64,000 bases of DNA from Achatina immaculata (GCA_009760885.1 CM019702.1:49523925-49587924); one strand, 5' to 3'; positions 45,026 through 58,106 are shown, numbered from the stretch's first letter. Notes: generated by a model not told the origin, from the letters alone. Numbers and translations are program-made.

Positions 45026-45654
45026 TAGATTAGAGGATTCTGGCTGAGTGGAAAGGTAGATTAGAGGATTCTGGCTGAGTGGAAAGGTAGATTAGAGGAT
45101 TCTGGCTGAGTGGAAAGGTAGATTAGAGGATTCTGGCTGAGTGGAAAGGTATATTAGAACGGTTCTGGCTGTGGAAAAGTAGATTAGAGGATTCTGACTG
45201 AGTGGAAAGGTAGATTAGAGCGGTTCTGGCTGAGTGAAAATGTAGATTAGAGGGTTCTGGCTTAGTGCAAAGGTATATTATAGGGTTCTGGCTGAGTAGA
45301 AAGGTAGATTAGAGCGGTTCTGGCTGAGTAGAAAGGTAGATTAAAGGGTTCTAACTGAGTGGAAAGGTAGATTAGAGCGGGTCTGGCTGAGTAGAAAGGT
45401 AGGGTTCTGACTGAGTGGAAAGGTAGATCAGAGCGATTCTGACTGGGTGGAAAAGTAGATTAGAGGGTTCTGGCTGAGTGGAAAGGTAGATTAGAGGGTT
45501 CTGGCTGAGTAGAAAAGTAGATTAGAGGGTTCTGGCTGAGTGGAAAGGTAGATTAAAGCGGGTTCTGGCTGAGTGGAAAGGTAGATTAGAGGGCTCTGGC
45601 TGAGTGTAAAGGTAGATTAGAGGGCTCTGGCTGAGTGGAAAGGTAGATTAAATC
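45026..45654. repeat. about 31-bp minisatellite, about 20 units
   Basis: Units carry GGTAGATTAGAGGGTTCTGG followed by CTGAGTGGAAA. Variants alternate between AGAGGATTC, AGAGGGTTC and AGAGCGGTTC. The left four units are nearly identical and the middle ones more diverged. Confidence 0.92.
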
Positions 45655-45680
45655 GTGCCAGTCGTGTCACTGTCAAACTG

Positions 45681-45872
45681 ATGAACTTCCCTGCAAGCCT
45701 AAAAGAGACCCCACCTTGTAAAACGAACGTGGGTTATTGCTGTACCAAAGAAACAGTGGTAGAGTCAACTACGACAGAAGCTGTTCAACAAAATCAATCT
45801 CAGCTAGTTCTACAAGACTGTTCCACGTACCTGCTTCATTACAGTCTTCTGAAACACTGCCGCGCGCGCAAC
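45681..45872 (+). other. exon-like open segment with a strong 5' splice site, unidentified
   Basis: Open from ATG 45681 through AAC|GTAAGT at 45872/45873. The peptide (TNVGYCCTKETVVESTTTEA in its middle) has ordinary composition, and the GC content is higher than the flanks. No homologous family is recognised. It may be an exon, a first exon, or a remnant of a repeat. Confidence 0.2.
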
Positions 45873-46566
45873 GTAAGTAAATTCTATCATCAAAACAATA
45901 AAAATACATTACAGACAAGATTATCCAATTTGACGCTCATCTTTTTTGTGATGTGTGAAATGTTAACTGAATGTTCATAACTTTTGTTAATGAAACAGCA
46001 CGCTGTGCCCGTATGAACATAGATAGATAGATAGATAGATGGATAGATGGATGGATGGATGGATGGATGGATGGATGGATGGATGGAAGGATAGAAAGTT
46101 TTCTGTACAGAATTTTCAAAGCTGGAAGCAATGTGATAACTGGATAATTTTTATTTCTTTATTTATTTACTAAGTCTGAGTATGAAAACTCACCAATCAC
46201 ATTAAAAGTTGAGAAAATAAAGTTGAGAAGGTGAGTTGTAAATGTACTCCTTCATATTGTTAAATAAACTGGTTTGCTAGCTAAAGTTTTTAACTCATAG
46301 TTAAATAGGCCACTGTACAAGTAAAACACGGGGGAGGGGGGCATTGAGGATGTGGCCTGGGTGAGGGGATGGGCATTAACTTGAACAAGCCAGGGAAACA
46401 CTACACCAGTCTAATCATGCCCAGAGAAACAGAAGATGAAAGATGTGATGACGTGAGGTGGAGAGTGCCTCTAGTTATTTGTGTTCCCCCCCCCCCCACC
46501 CCCAAACCAAGTGCACTTCATTCGATGGTTAGACCGCACGCACCAACCACTAAAGTACACCGCATT
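45873..46566. other. non-coding stretch with an ATAG/ATGG microsatellite
   Basis: An ATAGATAG then ATGGATGG array is at 46017-46088. A C run is at 46488-46500. No gene is seen. Confidence 0.4.
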
Positions 46567-47096
46567 GTTATTCTTATCTTATATCTTATATCCTTCCCGT
46601 GCCGTTAAACGTCACATAGGGCTCGCAAAGTAGTTCGCCAATTTTTCCTGTCTTCGGCGAATCTTTCAACGTCATCAAAGGATTTTATGCCTGTTAATTT
46701 GGCCTCTCTTAACAATGTCCTCTTCAGAGTTTCACGCCGTCTGCCTCTTTTTCTTTGGCCTGTTGTGTTCCACTTGATAGCTTGTTTTGGGATTCTCTGA
46801 TCATTTCTTCTCATCAAGTGACCAACATATGTTCATCTCCTTTTCCTGATCACCCATGAGACTGGTTGTTGTTCAGTCATCTGTCTTATCTCTACATTGT
46901 TCTTGAATTCGTTCCACTTGATGCTGAGTATTTTCCTTAAGCATTTGTTTTCAAAAGAGTCTAATTTCTTTTCTATTTCTTTAGTTGTTTTCCAGCTTTC
47001 ACATGCATAAATGAGGGTGGATATTACATTTGAATTGAATAGTCTTAACTTGGTTTTTGTGCTTATAACCTTTGAATTCCACATGTTCTCAAGATT
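46567..47096 (-). mobile_element. LINE family B, 5'-truncated copy B4
   Basis: The minus strand encodes STKTKLRLFNSNVISTLIYA, ESWKTTKEIEKKLDSFENK, IPKQAIKWNTTGQRKRGRRR and the end NWRTTLRALCDV. This is the best preserved 3' half of family B. The tail on the plus strand reads TCTTATATCTTATATCC, an ATAAGAT-type repeat in element orientation. It joins LINE A4 directly at about 47097. Confidence 0.9.
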
Positions 47097-47097
47097 C

Positions 47098-48662
47098 GTG
47101 ACGACTGGCGTTGGCTATTATGCTTCTCCAGAGTACACGATCCTTCATGCAGGCCATCAGCTCAGTTGGTGATCTCCTCTCATACCATCCCGTCAGACTG
47201 TCCAGTATCATTTCTCTTGGTCTTCCTCTTGATCTTCTTCCTTCTATTTTTCCTGTTGTTATAATATTTTCAATGCCCCCTCTTCTCATTGCATGTCCTA
47301 TGAAAGTACATTGTCTCTCTCTTATCTTTTTGACAAGGTTTTTTGTCTCTCCAGCTCTTCTCATACATTCTTCATTAGTTATTTTTGCTGTCCAGGGGAT
47401 TCGCAACATTCTTCTAATAAACCACATTTCTGCTGCTTCCAATGATTTTTGTGCAGACTTGCCTATTGTCCTTAATTCACTTCCATATAACAAGATAGGT
47501 TCAATATAGCATTTTAGTACTCGTTTTCTAACATTCATTGATAAGGATGTGTTGGATAATATGTTTCTCATTCTCTGAAATGCAGTCTTTGCTTGGCCTA
47601 TTCTGTTCCTAATTTCTGTTCTGCATTTCTCATATGAAGTTATTACTGCTCCAAGGTATTTGAATTTCTGCACCTGCTTTAGAACAGTTCCGTTTATTTT
47701 TATACTGCATGCTGGTGGATTCTGTTTCTTAGATATAACCATAGTCTGTGTCTTTTTGATGTTCAAAGTAAGGCCTTTTTGTTCACTTTCTTTGGCCACT
47801 TTATCCAAGAGATTTTGTAGGTCTTGTTGGTTCTCAGCTATCAGTACTGTGTCGTTAATATTGTATCCTCCAATTTTTATGCCTGGTTCTGTGATGATCG
47901 TTCTTAGAATATTCTTGCTGTACAAAGAAAAAAAGGTCTGGAAATAGTACACATCCTTTTCGCACCCCTTATTTTATAGGTTGATATTTTCCAGTTTTAT
48001 TTTCATCTCGAATTGCTGCTTCTTGCTGCCAGTATAGGTGTTTTACAATCCTCAGGTATTTGCTGTCTATATTGATGTCTTCAAGTATTTTACTAATTTC
48101 ATTATGTTTCACCTTGTCGAATGCCTTGGTGTAATCAATGAAGCATAAGTAGAGATCTTTCTGTACTTCTAAAGCTCTTTCTGTTAGTGTTCTTAAAGCA
48201 TAAATGGCATTGTGTGTTCCCTTTCCTTCAACAAATCCAAACTGTTCATCTGCTATTTCCATTTTTATCTTTTTCCTTGTTCTTCTCATAATGATTCTAA
48301 GAAGTAGCTTCGTTATGTGACATGAGAGGTTGATAGTCGGGTGGTCATCACATTCCTTTGCACCTGGTTTCTTTGGTAATGCTATAAACGTGGATTTAAT
48401 CAGGTCACTGGGAATATAACCACTGTTGTAAATGTCATTCAGTAACCTGGTTATTATTTTTATTCCTGTCTCCTCTAGTGCCTCTATTTCATCTATTGTT
48501 ATATTATCAGGTCCAGTTGCTTTTCCTGTCTTCGTGTGTTTGATGGCATGTATGATTTCATCAAGTATTGGTGGTCCATCATTGTTTTCAGTATGTGGTG
48601 TTAATTCTGGTCTTTCTCTTCCATATAGCTCAGCGATGTACTCTGTCCACCTGTCCACAGTC
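47098..48662 (-). mobile_element. LINE family A, longest copy A4 (reverse transcriptase and C-terminus)
   Basis: The minus strand 47969-48664 encodes HTKTGKATGPDNITIDEIEA, ALPKKPGAKECDDHPTINLS, DEQFGFVEGKGTHNAIYALR and CFIDYTKAFDKVKHNEISKI with the motif A Asp. The continuation 47089-47952 has NINDTVLIAENQQDLQNLL, FKYLGAVITSYEKCRTEIRN and ILLYGSELRTIGKSAQKSLE up to the family A tail. Where other elements have YADDTVL the first catalytic Asp is missing (NINDTVL), and a frame break separates the halves. The copy is inactive and 5'-truncated, with no endonuclease left. The clade is uncertain. Confidence 0.9.
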
Positions 48663-50040
48663 ATTTTTTTATCATTCCAATTTTGTTTAACGTAAAATCT
48701 GAATTACCTTGGTTATGAATGACGACAGAAATGGCATTTTTGTCTTGGTCATAATAAAATCAGTCTCATTACTTAATTGTCGCTCCTTGTACGTGCTCTT
48801 GCCAGCAACTCATGCTATTTTATTGTAAATAATTGTTTTTTTTTATGATCCTCATTTACATGCTCTCGGATATAATCAGAAGGCGCTTTTTTTTTCTTTT
48901 TCTTTTGTCTTTATTTGTGAAGAAATCCTTAACCAACATAATTACATTTTTTTTTATCTTAGCCCAAAAAACGCAGAGCCTGGGACAGAGAAGTAAGAAA
49001 GAAAACTTCGCGGTGTAGAAGGAGAGGAAACATTTTGTGCGTCAGTGGCAAAGCTGGGGAAGTGGGGCTATTTATGGTGGAGAAGGAGAGAGGGACAGGG
49101 GGCAGAGAGGGAAGCTTTCCGGGGGAAAAATCAGAATGTAACATTATGTAACACCCGCTCTAGGGAAGAAGTATTAGGTTTGTCATATTAAGTTTCTCTA
49201 AAGATCTAGATAGTTTGATACTTCAGGTGGAGATGAGACGCTTTTTAAAAAAAATTTTCTAGTTTTAAAGAACTGAATGTTCTGATTTCTGTTTTCTTTT
49301 TTCTTTGTTGTTGTTTTTTTTTTTTGTTCCTTTCCTTTTTTTGTTTTTCACCTCTTTTCTAAGTGTGGAATAGCATTTTTTAAAAAAATATAAAACTTTT
49401 CATAAGCAATATAACAGGTGAGCTTTAACTTGGTAATTTGTAGTACAACAGCCAAGATTGCCGAAGTTAACGGCTTTTCTAAACCAGCGAAACCGCACGA
49501 GCAGAAAGTAACATCAAACTTACCTGCCTTAATTTTTTTTTTTTTTTGGTTTCAGTTGTAAAGCTGTGACGAGGCAGCAGAAGAGCCTGTTAGATTCAGC
49601 TACCTTGCCTGGAGAGACGGCGACTCGAGGTTATGCCTTTCATTACTTTTACAGTCCCGCTTTCTCACTCTGCAACAGATCTGCAGATATCACTACCGGC
49701 ATAGAACTAAACGTGGGGCCTACGAGGCGTGGGTTCGTGCATAAAGTCCGTAGAATTTTGAAGTTGGTACACGAGTATCTGTGTGTTGTTGTTGTTGTTA
49801 TGATTTCAACCACAGAGCTTAAACTGTTTACTTAGAATTAGAATATACATATAATGTAAACAATCTGTGCTTTTTAATTTTTTTTTGTTAACTGGAGGTT
49901 TCACTGGCATCTGTGTAAATCATTTCCATAGGAACGATAAACAAGCTGGATATGGCGAAGCAATCAAATTCTTGGATCAGGAGAATTTGCGAGTATAACT
50001 TGCCTTGTATTTTATTTTTAAATATAAGTGAACGTTAGCG
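48663..50040. other. non-coding stretch
   Basis: T-rich runs at 48836-48960 and 49300-49340. ORFs at 49566-49835 and on the minus strand at 48959-49144 have no recognisable content. Confidence 0.35.
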
Positions 50041-50352
<312 letters not shown>

Positions 50353-50377
50353 CGCCTATTAAATATATGTATATGTA

Positions 50378-50401
50378 TTATATATATATATATATATATA
50401 T
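50378..50401. repeat. (TA)n microsatellite left of LINE E3
   Basis: About 12 TA units directly next to the 3' end of LINE E3. Confidence 0.9.
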
Positions 50402-51547
50402 TCTTCTTTGAGCTACTGTCATTGCTTTAGATACAAATACTTCTCCATTATTCTCTGTCTTGATCTTTTCTTGCCAGTTGTCGATTCCAAAAGCGCATAT
50501 ATCTTCTTCTAGGTTGTCTCGCCACGGCTGTCCAAGTCTACCTCTTGGTCTATCTCTTTTCATCACTTCTGTAGAGGTTACTTTTGTCTGTCCTCCTCTA
50601 TTCTCTCTAAATGCCAAAGCCACCTCTGTTCTTTGTCATAATAACTGTTATAAGCAGAGAGTTAAACATTGTCTAGATTTCTTTGCTACTTCTTATCTTG
50701 CATTGCTGGTTCATAAATTCTTCTCAGGATTATACAATTTTGTATATTCTGATGTCTGTATTTGAGTTCCATCTTGTTTAGATGCACTGCATGTTTCTGA
50801 TCCATGCAAGAAACTCTCTACTATAGAGAGCGGAACCATAACACAACTTCTTCAGACCATTAAGATATTATTAAAATGTTATTAAGACAATATTAAGATA
50901 TTATTAAATCCTTTACTTTTCTCCATTTTCAATTTCTCTCCAGGCGTTTTCTTTGCCGATGCTTTTATAGTTTGATGGATTCCCTTCTTCATTTATATCC
51001 TTGAGCGCTTTATGTGTGTAGTTTCTGTTCTTCTTTTTTATTTATTTATTTTGTTTGTACCTTCTATTCTTAGTCCTTCTCTGTTTATTAGTGTATTTGC
51101 TGCAGTTCTTTTGTTGTAGAATTTGCTGCAGTTCTTTTGTTGTAGAATGATCTTAGAAATTTCTTCTTCATCTTTACGTCGAAATGGTCACTGTGGCATT
51201 CCGCTCCCCTATAACTTCTAACATATTTCGCATCTGTGTTGTTAACTAGCACAATGTCTGCCCGACTGTATGTTTTCCCATCGCAGGATTCCCATGTTTG
51301 TTTTGGGAATATTTTTCCTTTGACTTTTAGTATTACTTATCTGCATACTTTCGCGGAAGCTAGATTAATTAATCTCCATTCGTTATGGTTAGATGTATCA
51401 TATAAGGCCAAACACTCCTGTGATGTGTCTGTTGGCTCATTCTCTACCTACTTTAGCATTAAAATCACCTAGTGTTATTAGCATGTCATATTTTGGTACT
51501 TTGTTTACAATGTTTTCGAGCGAGTAATAGAATTCTTCTTTGATTTC

Positions 51548-51550
<3 letters not shown>
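50402..51550 (-). mobile_element. LINE family E, internally deleted copy E3
   Basis: The left part (minus strand 50402-50640) encodes RDRPRGRLGQPWRDNLEEDI, the family E C-terminus. The right part (about 51190-51550, minus strand) encodes endonuclease pieces: EEFYYSLENIVNKVPKYDML, ITLGDFNAKVGRE, KQTWESCDGKTYSRADIVLV. Only about 500 bp lie between, so the reverse transcriptase is missing. TA arrays flank both ends. Confidence 0.7.

Positions 51551-51588
<38 letters not shown>
51551..51588. repeat. (TA)n microsatellite right of LINE E3
   Basis: About 19 TA units, the counterpart of the array at 50378-50401. Confidence 0.9.
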
Positions 51589-52984
51589 GACTTATCAGTG
51601 TGTCTCTTTGTATTCTGGTTATATGTAAACCATATTCTATTGTCTTTCTGTGTCTTTAACGGTAAGTTTGTCTACGTACCGTTAGAAGCATTTACTTAGG
51701 CATGTGCTGGAGTTACAATTTTAACATGGACTAATCCTATAGGAAAAATTTATCGCGTAGGACTTGCAAATTATCCCATTCTCCTTCGTGACTTTACATT
51801 TTACATTTAATATTCTGCTTAGACCTTGATCAATGAAAGCACGCACGTCATCTTCTGTCTGTCTGTGTGCCTGTCTGTCTGTTTGTCTGTCTGTGGTTGT
51901 TGGTTCTATGTCTCCTCGTTTTAGGTTGCTCAATATTTTGTTGTAGAAATGGCAGATTTGGAGGCAAATGAAACTGTCGACTGTCCGAGGAGCATTCCAA
52001 AAGTTATGTAATGAGTAGGTCCCCTGGCTCATTTTCTTGGTATTATTATTATTTTTAAAAATAAATTATTTCTAAGCAAAGTTGCTGGATTTTCTTAACA
52101 ATCCAAGACATGCGCATAGATAAATGATGGATGAATGACTTTACATTTTTCTTTCTCTCTTATTAATAAATCGTCACTAAAATATACTTTTAAAATTCTT
52201 TGACCGCTTGGATTTCTGCTGTTACATTATCATAGCTTCAGTTTTCTTCATTTATTCTCTGTGCTGTTGTAATATCATATATCTCAGACGGTTTTTCTTA
52301 AATCTTGCCATTTGTGCTGTTAAAATATCATAGGTTCAGATAGATTTTTCTACTGTTGTCCATTGTTTTGTTACAATAGCTTGCATTCAGATAGATTTGA
52401 CTGCATTTGTTCTCTGTGCTATTACAATGCCGCACACCTCCGATAGATTTTTCTACTCTTGAGGAATGGAGTAAAAGTTACAAACTTCACAAAGCCTTCA
52501 CATAGCTTATTCTCCATAGTCGGAAGTATAAATGAAATGAAAATTTATATGGTGTTTTACTATCTCAAAGAATATTTAATATCTCGTTTATATTTTCATA
52601 GTTTTTTTTATCAATCAATTTGTTTTAAAGCATCATTTAAGCCTACAAATCTGATGCTCTCTAAACAGACGAATTCTTGCATCTGAGTGCTTTTTTTCAG
52701 CTTTTGTTTTGAAAATTCTTACTTTCGTTATGAGTACTCCATTGTGGTTAATTTATCTTGTTGGTTTCATGATGAGTGTGTGGTTAGTTTACTTTGTTGA
52801 TGAGTGTATGGTTAGTTTACTTTGTTGATGAGTGTGTAGTTAGTTTACTTTGTTGTTTTCATGATGAGCAGTTCGTGGTGGTTATTTCACTTTTTGTTAC
52901 TTTAGTCAGTTCTAGCTTGTATGACTACTTCATTCAAATCTTTTTAATCCGTGTTTTATGAATATTGTTTTGTCATATTGTTAG
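51589..52984. other. non-coding stretch with degenerate repeats
   Basis: CTGT repeats lie at 51857-51894. Degenerate 'ctgtgctgttgtaatatcat'-type units are at about 52258-52450. A 27-31-bp three-copy repeat (TGGTTAGTTTACTTTGTTGA) is at 52771-52860. No gene is seen. Confidence 0.4.
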
Positions 52985-53330
52985 ATTATAACCTCACAAT
53001 TGTTCTGTTGAAAAATCAGTTGGAACTTCTTCCCATCTTGCACTTCCATGACGGGTCCAAACATATAATAATCACATGGCGCGAAGCCGGGTGAATATGC
53101 AGGATGCGGAAGACGCTACAAATGAAGATTTTTAAACTGATGAGCTACTAAACGTGCTGTGTGAGACCGCGCGTTATCATGCTGTAACAAAACAAAACAC
53201 CTGAGCAAACCGGGACGTTTTGAACTGATTGCAGGTTTCGAGTGGTTCTCAAGCAGATTACGCTATGCGTCGGTGTTGATAGTAGTTCCTCTGGGCATGT
53301 GATGCTCTGGGACTGAGCTTTTACAGTCAG
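52985..53330 (-). pseudogene. mariner-type transposase remnant
   Basis: The minus strand carries RGTTINTDA-like sequence (GTTINTDA), SSKRPGLL, LQHDNARSHTAR (53155-53188, second catalytic Asp) and PHPAYSPGFAPCDYYMFGP (around 53086-53109, third catalytic Asp of a DD34D-type core). Stops interrupt it (after GTTINTDA and NLHL). It is a decayed mariner element; terminal repeats were not located. Confidence 0.8.
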
Positions 53331-56300
53331 TTTTCCGGCCGACGGAGTTGAACGAAGCCATTTTGGTTTCGACGAGGAATAGCACCACTGCTCCTTGTTA
53401 GCTCGCTTTAGCTGGAAGTAATATACGTATAATTCGAATGCTTTACATCATATAAACACATTTCCTTCAACTTCAAAAATGTCAGACACCAAAGAAACGA
53501 TTAACTCAGCTGTTCTTCTCCCGTGCAAGCCTCCATGGGAGCAGTCATCTTTGATCTTATCTGCTGAAGTTATATTTTTAAAAAAACTGCCGATGTGCCC
53601 TGCATATTAACATCTAGAGAGCGATGGCATAACATATATGTCCTACTGTCTGCTGCTCGATTTTGATCATTTTGAGCAAAATTATAATTATTTTTTTGAC
53701 TCGCCCTTGTAACAGTAATTGCCGATTTTCATTACATTGTGGACGATTCACACTTAGATTGAGGGGTGTACGACCTTGACCGAAGTGTCATCTTCCACGT
53801 GACTGGTAGTCGGTTTCGGGGGAAACATTGGCGTGCATGCAGTGTAGATAGAGACAATGGCCGGGCGGCGTCTTGTTTAGCTGTGCCTATGGATGTGATT
53901 AAATTATTGTGTTTCGTATATTCTTCCCGAGCCCACCTCATGTGGTGTAGATTATGTAGTTGTGCAGTAAGCTGTGATGTAGGTTCTGTATTTACGTATC
54001 AATATAGACATGATTTCAGTGTGATTTATAGGTATAATGAATGGGCAACATGTTTGGTTCATTATTATGCTTTCATGTAGACTGATCTTGTGCTGCAGCA
54101 AAGCTGTTATAAAGAGGTGTGTCATGGCAGCGGTAGCTGCGTGAAATAAGTGCCAAAGCACATTACATTCGTAGTGAAGACTACATGTAGGGCCAAGAGC
54201 CCGGGACCCCAGGTCAATCAGGTTTTCATTAATGCAAGATGAGAAATCATTACCATATGAAACCATGCTTAATTAACATTATAATGACGCCTGTCTTGAT
54301 GTCATGTTGATGTCAATGTCAGTTGTATGTGTTGTGGCGTATAATGAGATTAAAATGCTGTGTCCTTTATTTCTGACTTGGTGATTTGTACTGCATGTCA
54401 AAGTATATTGCTTAAATGGTCAGGATTTATGCATAGTTAGCATACAATATACCAAGGAGGGGAGAACCTGGGTTGGCGGTCATGATGGGGGAGCTAGATT
54501 GGCCTCGAGTACAGTAGTAGTACATTGCCAAGGATTTTTGGTCTGTAACATCTGGATAAAATATTCCCCATACTAGTTATAAAAATGTAAACTTGGATCA
54601 AACAAGTTTTACAACAGTTTGCAAACTACTAAGCCAGGCCAGCATACATAAACACTTTCACATTTCAAACAAAATGAGTTAAGTGTAACACGAGACACGC
54701 CTTGTAACATTTATTTGGGATAGCACTCGCACAAGACGTTTAGAAGAAAAAAAAACGGGGTCGAAAAGACAGGATTTATGTGTCTAAATAATTAAATGGA
54801 GGAAATGTTCGCGCAGTGATGAACAGTGCCTTGCGTTAAATGAGATATTTCAGGCGCTATCTGTCTGTCGCGCCCTATTTTTAACTTCACTTAGAGGCAA
54901 AGTATTCTTCTACTAGGAAGGCGCAGGCTAGAGGTCTTATTGAGAAAAGCTGGAAGATTAACTCATTTTTTTTAATTGTAATGTCAGCAGATGGCACTTG
55001 TACTGAAAGTGATACAGAAAGAGAAAGGAATTGCAGGACCTATTGTGGAAGGAGTGCGTAAAGGAGTGGAAGAAACGCGTAAAGGAGCGGAAGGAATGCG
55101 TAAAGGAGTGGAAGGAAGACAGGGGCTGATGAGAGGAAGATAAGAGAAAAAAATGGAGAAATGACAGAGGGCAGAGAAGTAAGATCACCGATATGAACCT
55201 TGTGGTTTAGTGCGTGAGAGAATTTGCTGTATGTTTGTTATGTTTATTTATTACTTGATTTATTTAAGGCGGCAAAATATCATTATCAAATAAATTAAAC
55301 AAAACAAAATTAAGATCTGATGTACACACACACACACGCCAGGTATACACAGATGTCTGATTTCATGTCTTGTTCTGTAAAAGATGTTGCATAGATAATT
55401 TCAGCACGTCTTTACACGCGATTTTCAGTGTGCCATCTATATAAAATTTGTTTGCAATACCTCTTTATTCTGTATATATTGTTATATGTGTGCAGTAATT
55501 TTCTGTGTGGCTGTCTGTACTCTGTCTTTGAAAAGAATTTCTCGCAGATAAATTCTCTAATATCTCTATTCCTAGTCCATTCATGTGCCTGTATAGAATA
55601 CCACACACGTAATTTTGATTGTCAGTTTACAGACTGTATTGTCTCCTTTAGGGAGAGGATTTTGTACAATTCTTTCATGTGTGCTTTCTTTTTGTCACAG
55701 CTCAGAGTTTCTTTGCAGTTGTTTACTTTGTGTCCTTACGTGACGTTTTCGTCATGAATATTTTTGACGTCTAAACTTAAGTTTCATTTTATTTGCACTT
55801 AGTATTTTTCTTTGTCTATGGCTTAGTTTGATTATATCGCTGGTTTTTAAAAAATCTTTCCAAGCACTCACCTTTGAAACGGCTTATAACGCCATTGCAG
55901 GCACGAGTACCCGTGGCTACATATGTAATACTAATTGATTTTTTTTTTTTTTGGTTTCGTTTGAAAGATGTCTTTGAAGCAGATATATGCGTTTTCCGTG
56001 GGTTTTACAGATCAGCAGTGGCCGTGATGCGAGGACCAGCCTCATTGCACTTGCGCCTTTTGCTTTCAGATTTGGCCGTCGTTTTCTGGTTAAATAAATG
56101 CTGCATCTTTACACAGAGTCGTTCATCACGTGATTCGATCTTCTTTCTGTTTTCTTCCCCTAGTCCTCTTTGCTGACTAAAATATCCCCTGGATGGTGGG
56201 AGATTCTGCCTCTTCCCAGTTTCCGCGTGTCTCGTACTGTGTTAACACATTTCTAAGTTCAATTCTCTGTCTGTGTGTGTGTGTGTGTGGAAGGAAAAAA

Positions 56301-56685
56301 GGGGGGGGGGGTTACAACTATTTTCGAATTCTGTATCATTATTTTCTGCAAACAACATCTGAAAGAAACAAAGAGCCAGGCATTCCTGACGTCCGTGTCA
56401 TCTTCATCTGATGTCTCCGAATCTGCTGCTCATGTTTCTGTCTTTGTTTCATCATCGCCATGAATTAATTCAGGGGACGACAATCTTCCTACTGAAAGCG
56501 TAAAAATCAAAAGGGGCATCACCAAATTTTTCTTTTTTTTTTTAAAGGAGTGACTCGTTCGGCAAAATTTTGCTACAAAATGGCGGAATGTCATTTACAT
56601 GAGCGGCCATGGGGCCACATTCATGTCTGCCGCTAATAAACGAATATTATAACAATTATTTCACTTACATACTATTATGTAATAT
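53331..56685. other. non-coding stretch
   Basis: Degenerate GGAGTGGAAGGAATGCGTAA-type repeats are at about 55050-55125. CA is at 55324-55337, GT at 56271-56289 and a G run at 56300-56310. ORFs of 96-109 codons here have no recognisable domains. Confidence 0.35.
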
Positions 56686-57172
56686 CATCATCATTCCTTT
56701 GCATGGCCCTTGCGGAACTTTGCCTCCCAAACAGCACTCCTGTAGGCCTCTCGGTTGTGAGCAAGATGGCCTGCTGCTGCTGCATCCATTTCCAGATCAT
56801 CAACGATGTCTTGCAGCCATCTTCGTTTCGGTCTTCCTCTTTTTCTTTTTCCCATTATGTATCCTTCCAATACGGTCTTCTCTAAATTATCATGACGTTT
56901 AATGTGGCCAAAATATTTAGGTTTTCTCTCTTTAATCCTCTTCACTAGCCAGCCTTTTTCAATATTAAGCTCTTGTAGTATAGATATATTTGTTCTTTTT
57001 TGTGTCCACGATATTTGGAGAACTCTTCTGTAGCATTTACATTCAAAGGCATTTATGTGTTTCTCAGCTGTTTTGTTAAGTGTCCAGGTCTCACAGGCAT
57101 ATGTAATAACAACTTTCTCAGCTGTTTTGTTAAGTGTCCAGGTCTCACAGGCATATGTAATAACAACGTCAT
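56686..57172 (-). mobile_element. LINE family F, 5'-truncated copy F3 with internal tandem duplication
   Basis: The minus strand encodes KYFGHIKRHDNLEKTVLEGY, GKRKRGRPKRRWLQDIVDDL and the end EAKFRKGHAKE, matching F2. The tail on the plus strand is ATCATCATTC. A segment of about 53 bp is duplicated in tandem at about 57059-57167 (TTTCTCAGCTGTTTTGTTAA), corresponding to the coding region for LNKTAEK. Confidence 0.88.
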
Positions 57173-58106
57173 AATTAGTGTTGTGCGGCCCGCAGGCGAA
57201 ATGTTGCCTACCCTTGATCTAAGTAACATAGCGTAAACTGCACATCATTTTTAAAAACTAAAATTATGTTTAAAATATAGAGGTATAATCTTTATATCTT
57301 TCATTTAATATGTCTGTCTGTTATTGCAGCATTTAATATATTCATTATTCAGTATAGCTTTATATGCTCGGTGACTTTTACTGACATTTGGTTATTACGC
57401 ATTAATGATATACGTGAAAGCTGATTTATTTAAAGGATTGTGGAACGTGTAAATCACGTAAGCCGGGAACCGTCTGAACTCGAATATACTGCCTCGACTT
57501 TTCTGCGATGGGTAAAGCAGATCCAGTGCAGTCCAAATCGTAGGAAAATTATTGAACATTCATTTCGTATATGGTTTTTCCATATTACTTTTTACCATTT
57601 TTATGTGTAGTAACCATTCATAGCCTATTTAACCAGATTTTTTTTTTTTTTTACTATTTGTATGTGTAGGAAACATTGATATCTTTTTTATCCTGTGTCT
57701 TACACAGTCGATATTAGTTTTCTGACTTTGAGTACTTACATAAGAATTCTAGCATTTTATCTTTTACTTTTTTTATATGCTGAGTCAAAGCTTGCGAGAA
57801 AAATGTTAAATATTTGAGTGTGTGTTTATCTGTGTTTGTATGTGCGTGTATGTGTGTGTGTGTGTGTGGCACGTTATTTTCTGCATCGCTCTGCATAGTG
57901 TCCTCCTTGTTAATGTAAACAAGATAAAACATAAATGAGATGGGAAGCAGGCAAACGTGTCAAACAGATGTGAAGGAAAGTCGGAGTAGATTTACTGAGT
58001 GTAGAACTAGTACCTCAGTAGGAGGAGCGACCGTATGGTCTAACAGTCACCAAACGAGAGAGCATTTATCTGTCATCTCAGGCACGGACTTCTTAGTTCT
58101 TGACTT
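57173..58106. other. non-coding stretch
   Basis: A hAT-end-like motif (GCGGCCCGCAGGCGAAATGT) is at about 57184-57203. A GT-rich microsatellite is at 57817-57868. No gene is seen. Confidence 0.35.

Noticed and set aside
47111..47509. 132-codon plus-strand ORF in LINE A4
   Set aside because: Antisense to the LINE A C-terminal coding region, with the same shadow at 2027-2296.
53731..54266. Overlapping ORFs of about 104 codons on both strands
   Set aside because: No domain, no splice sites in suitable phase and no sign of selection visible.
54958..55188. Minus-strand ORF with repeated FHSFTHSF
   Set aside because: Translation of a short degenerate GGAGTGGAAGG-type repeat.
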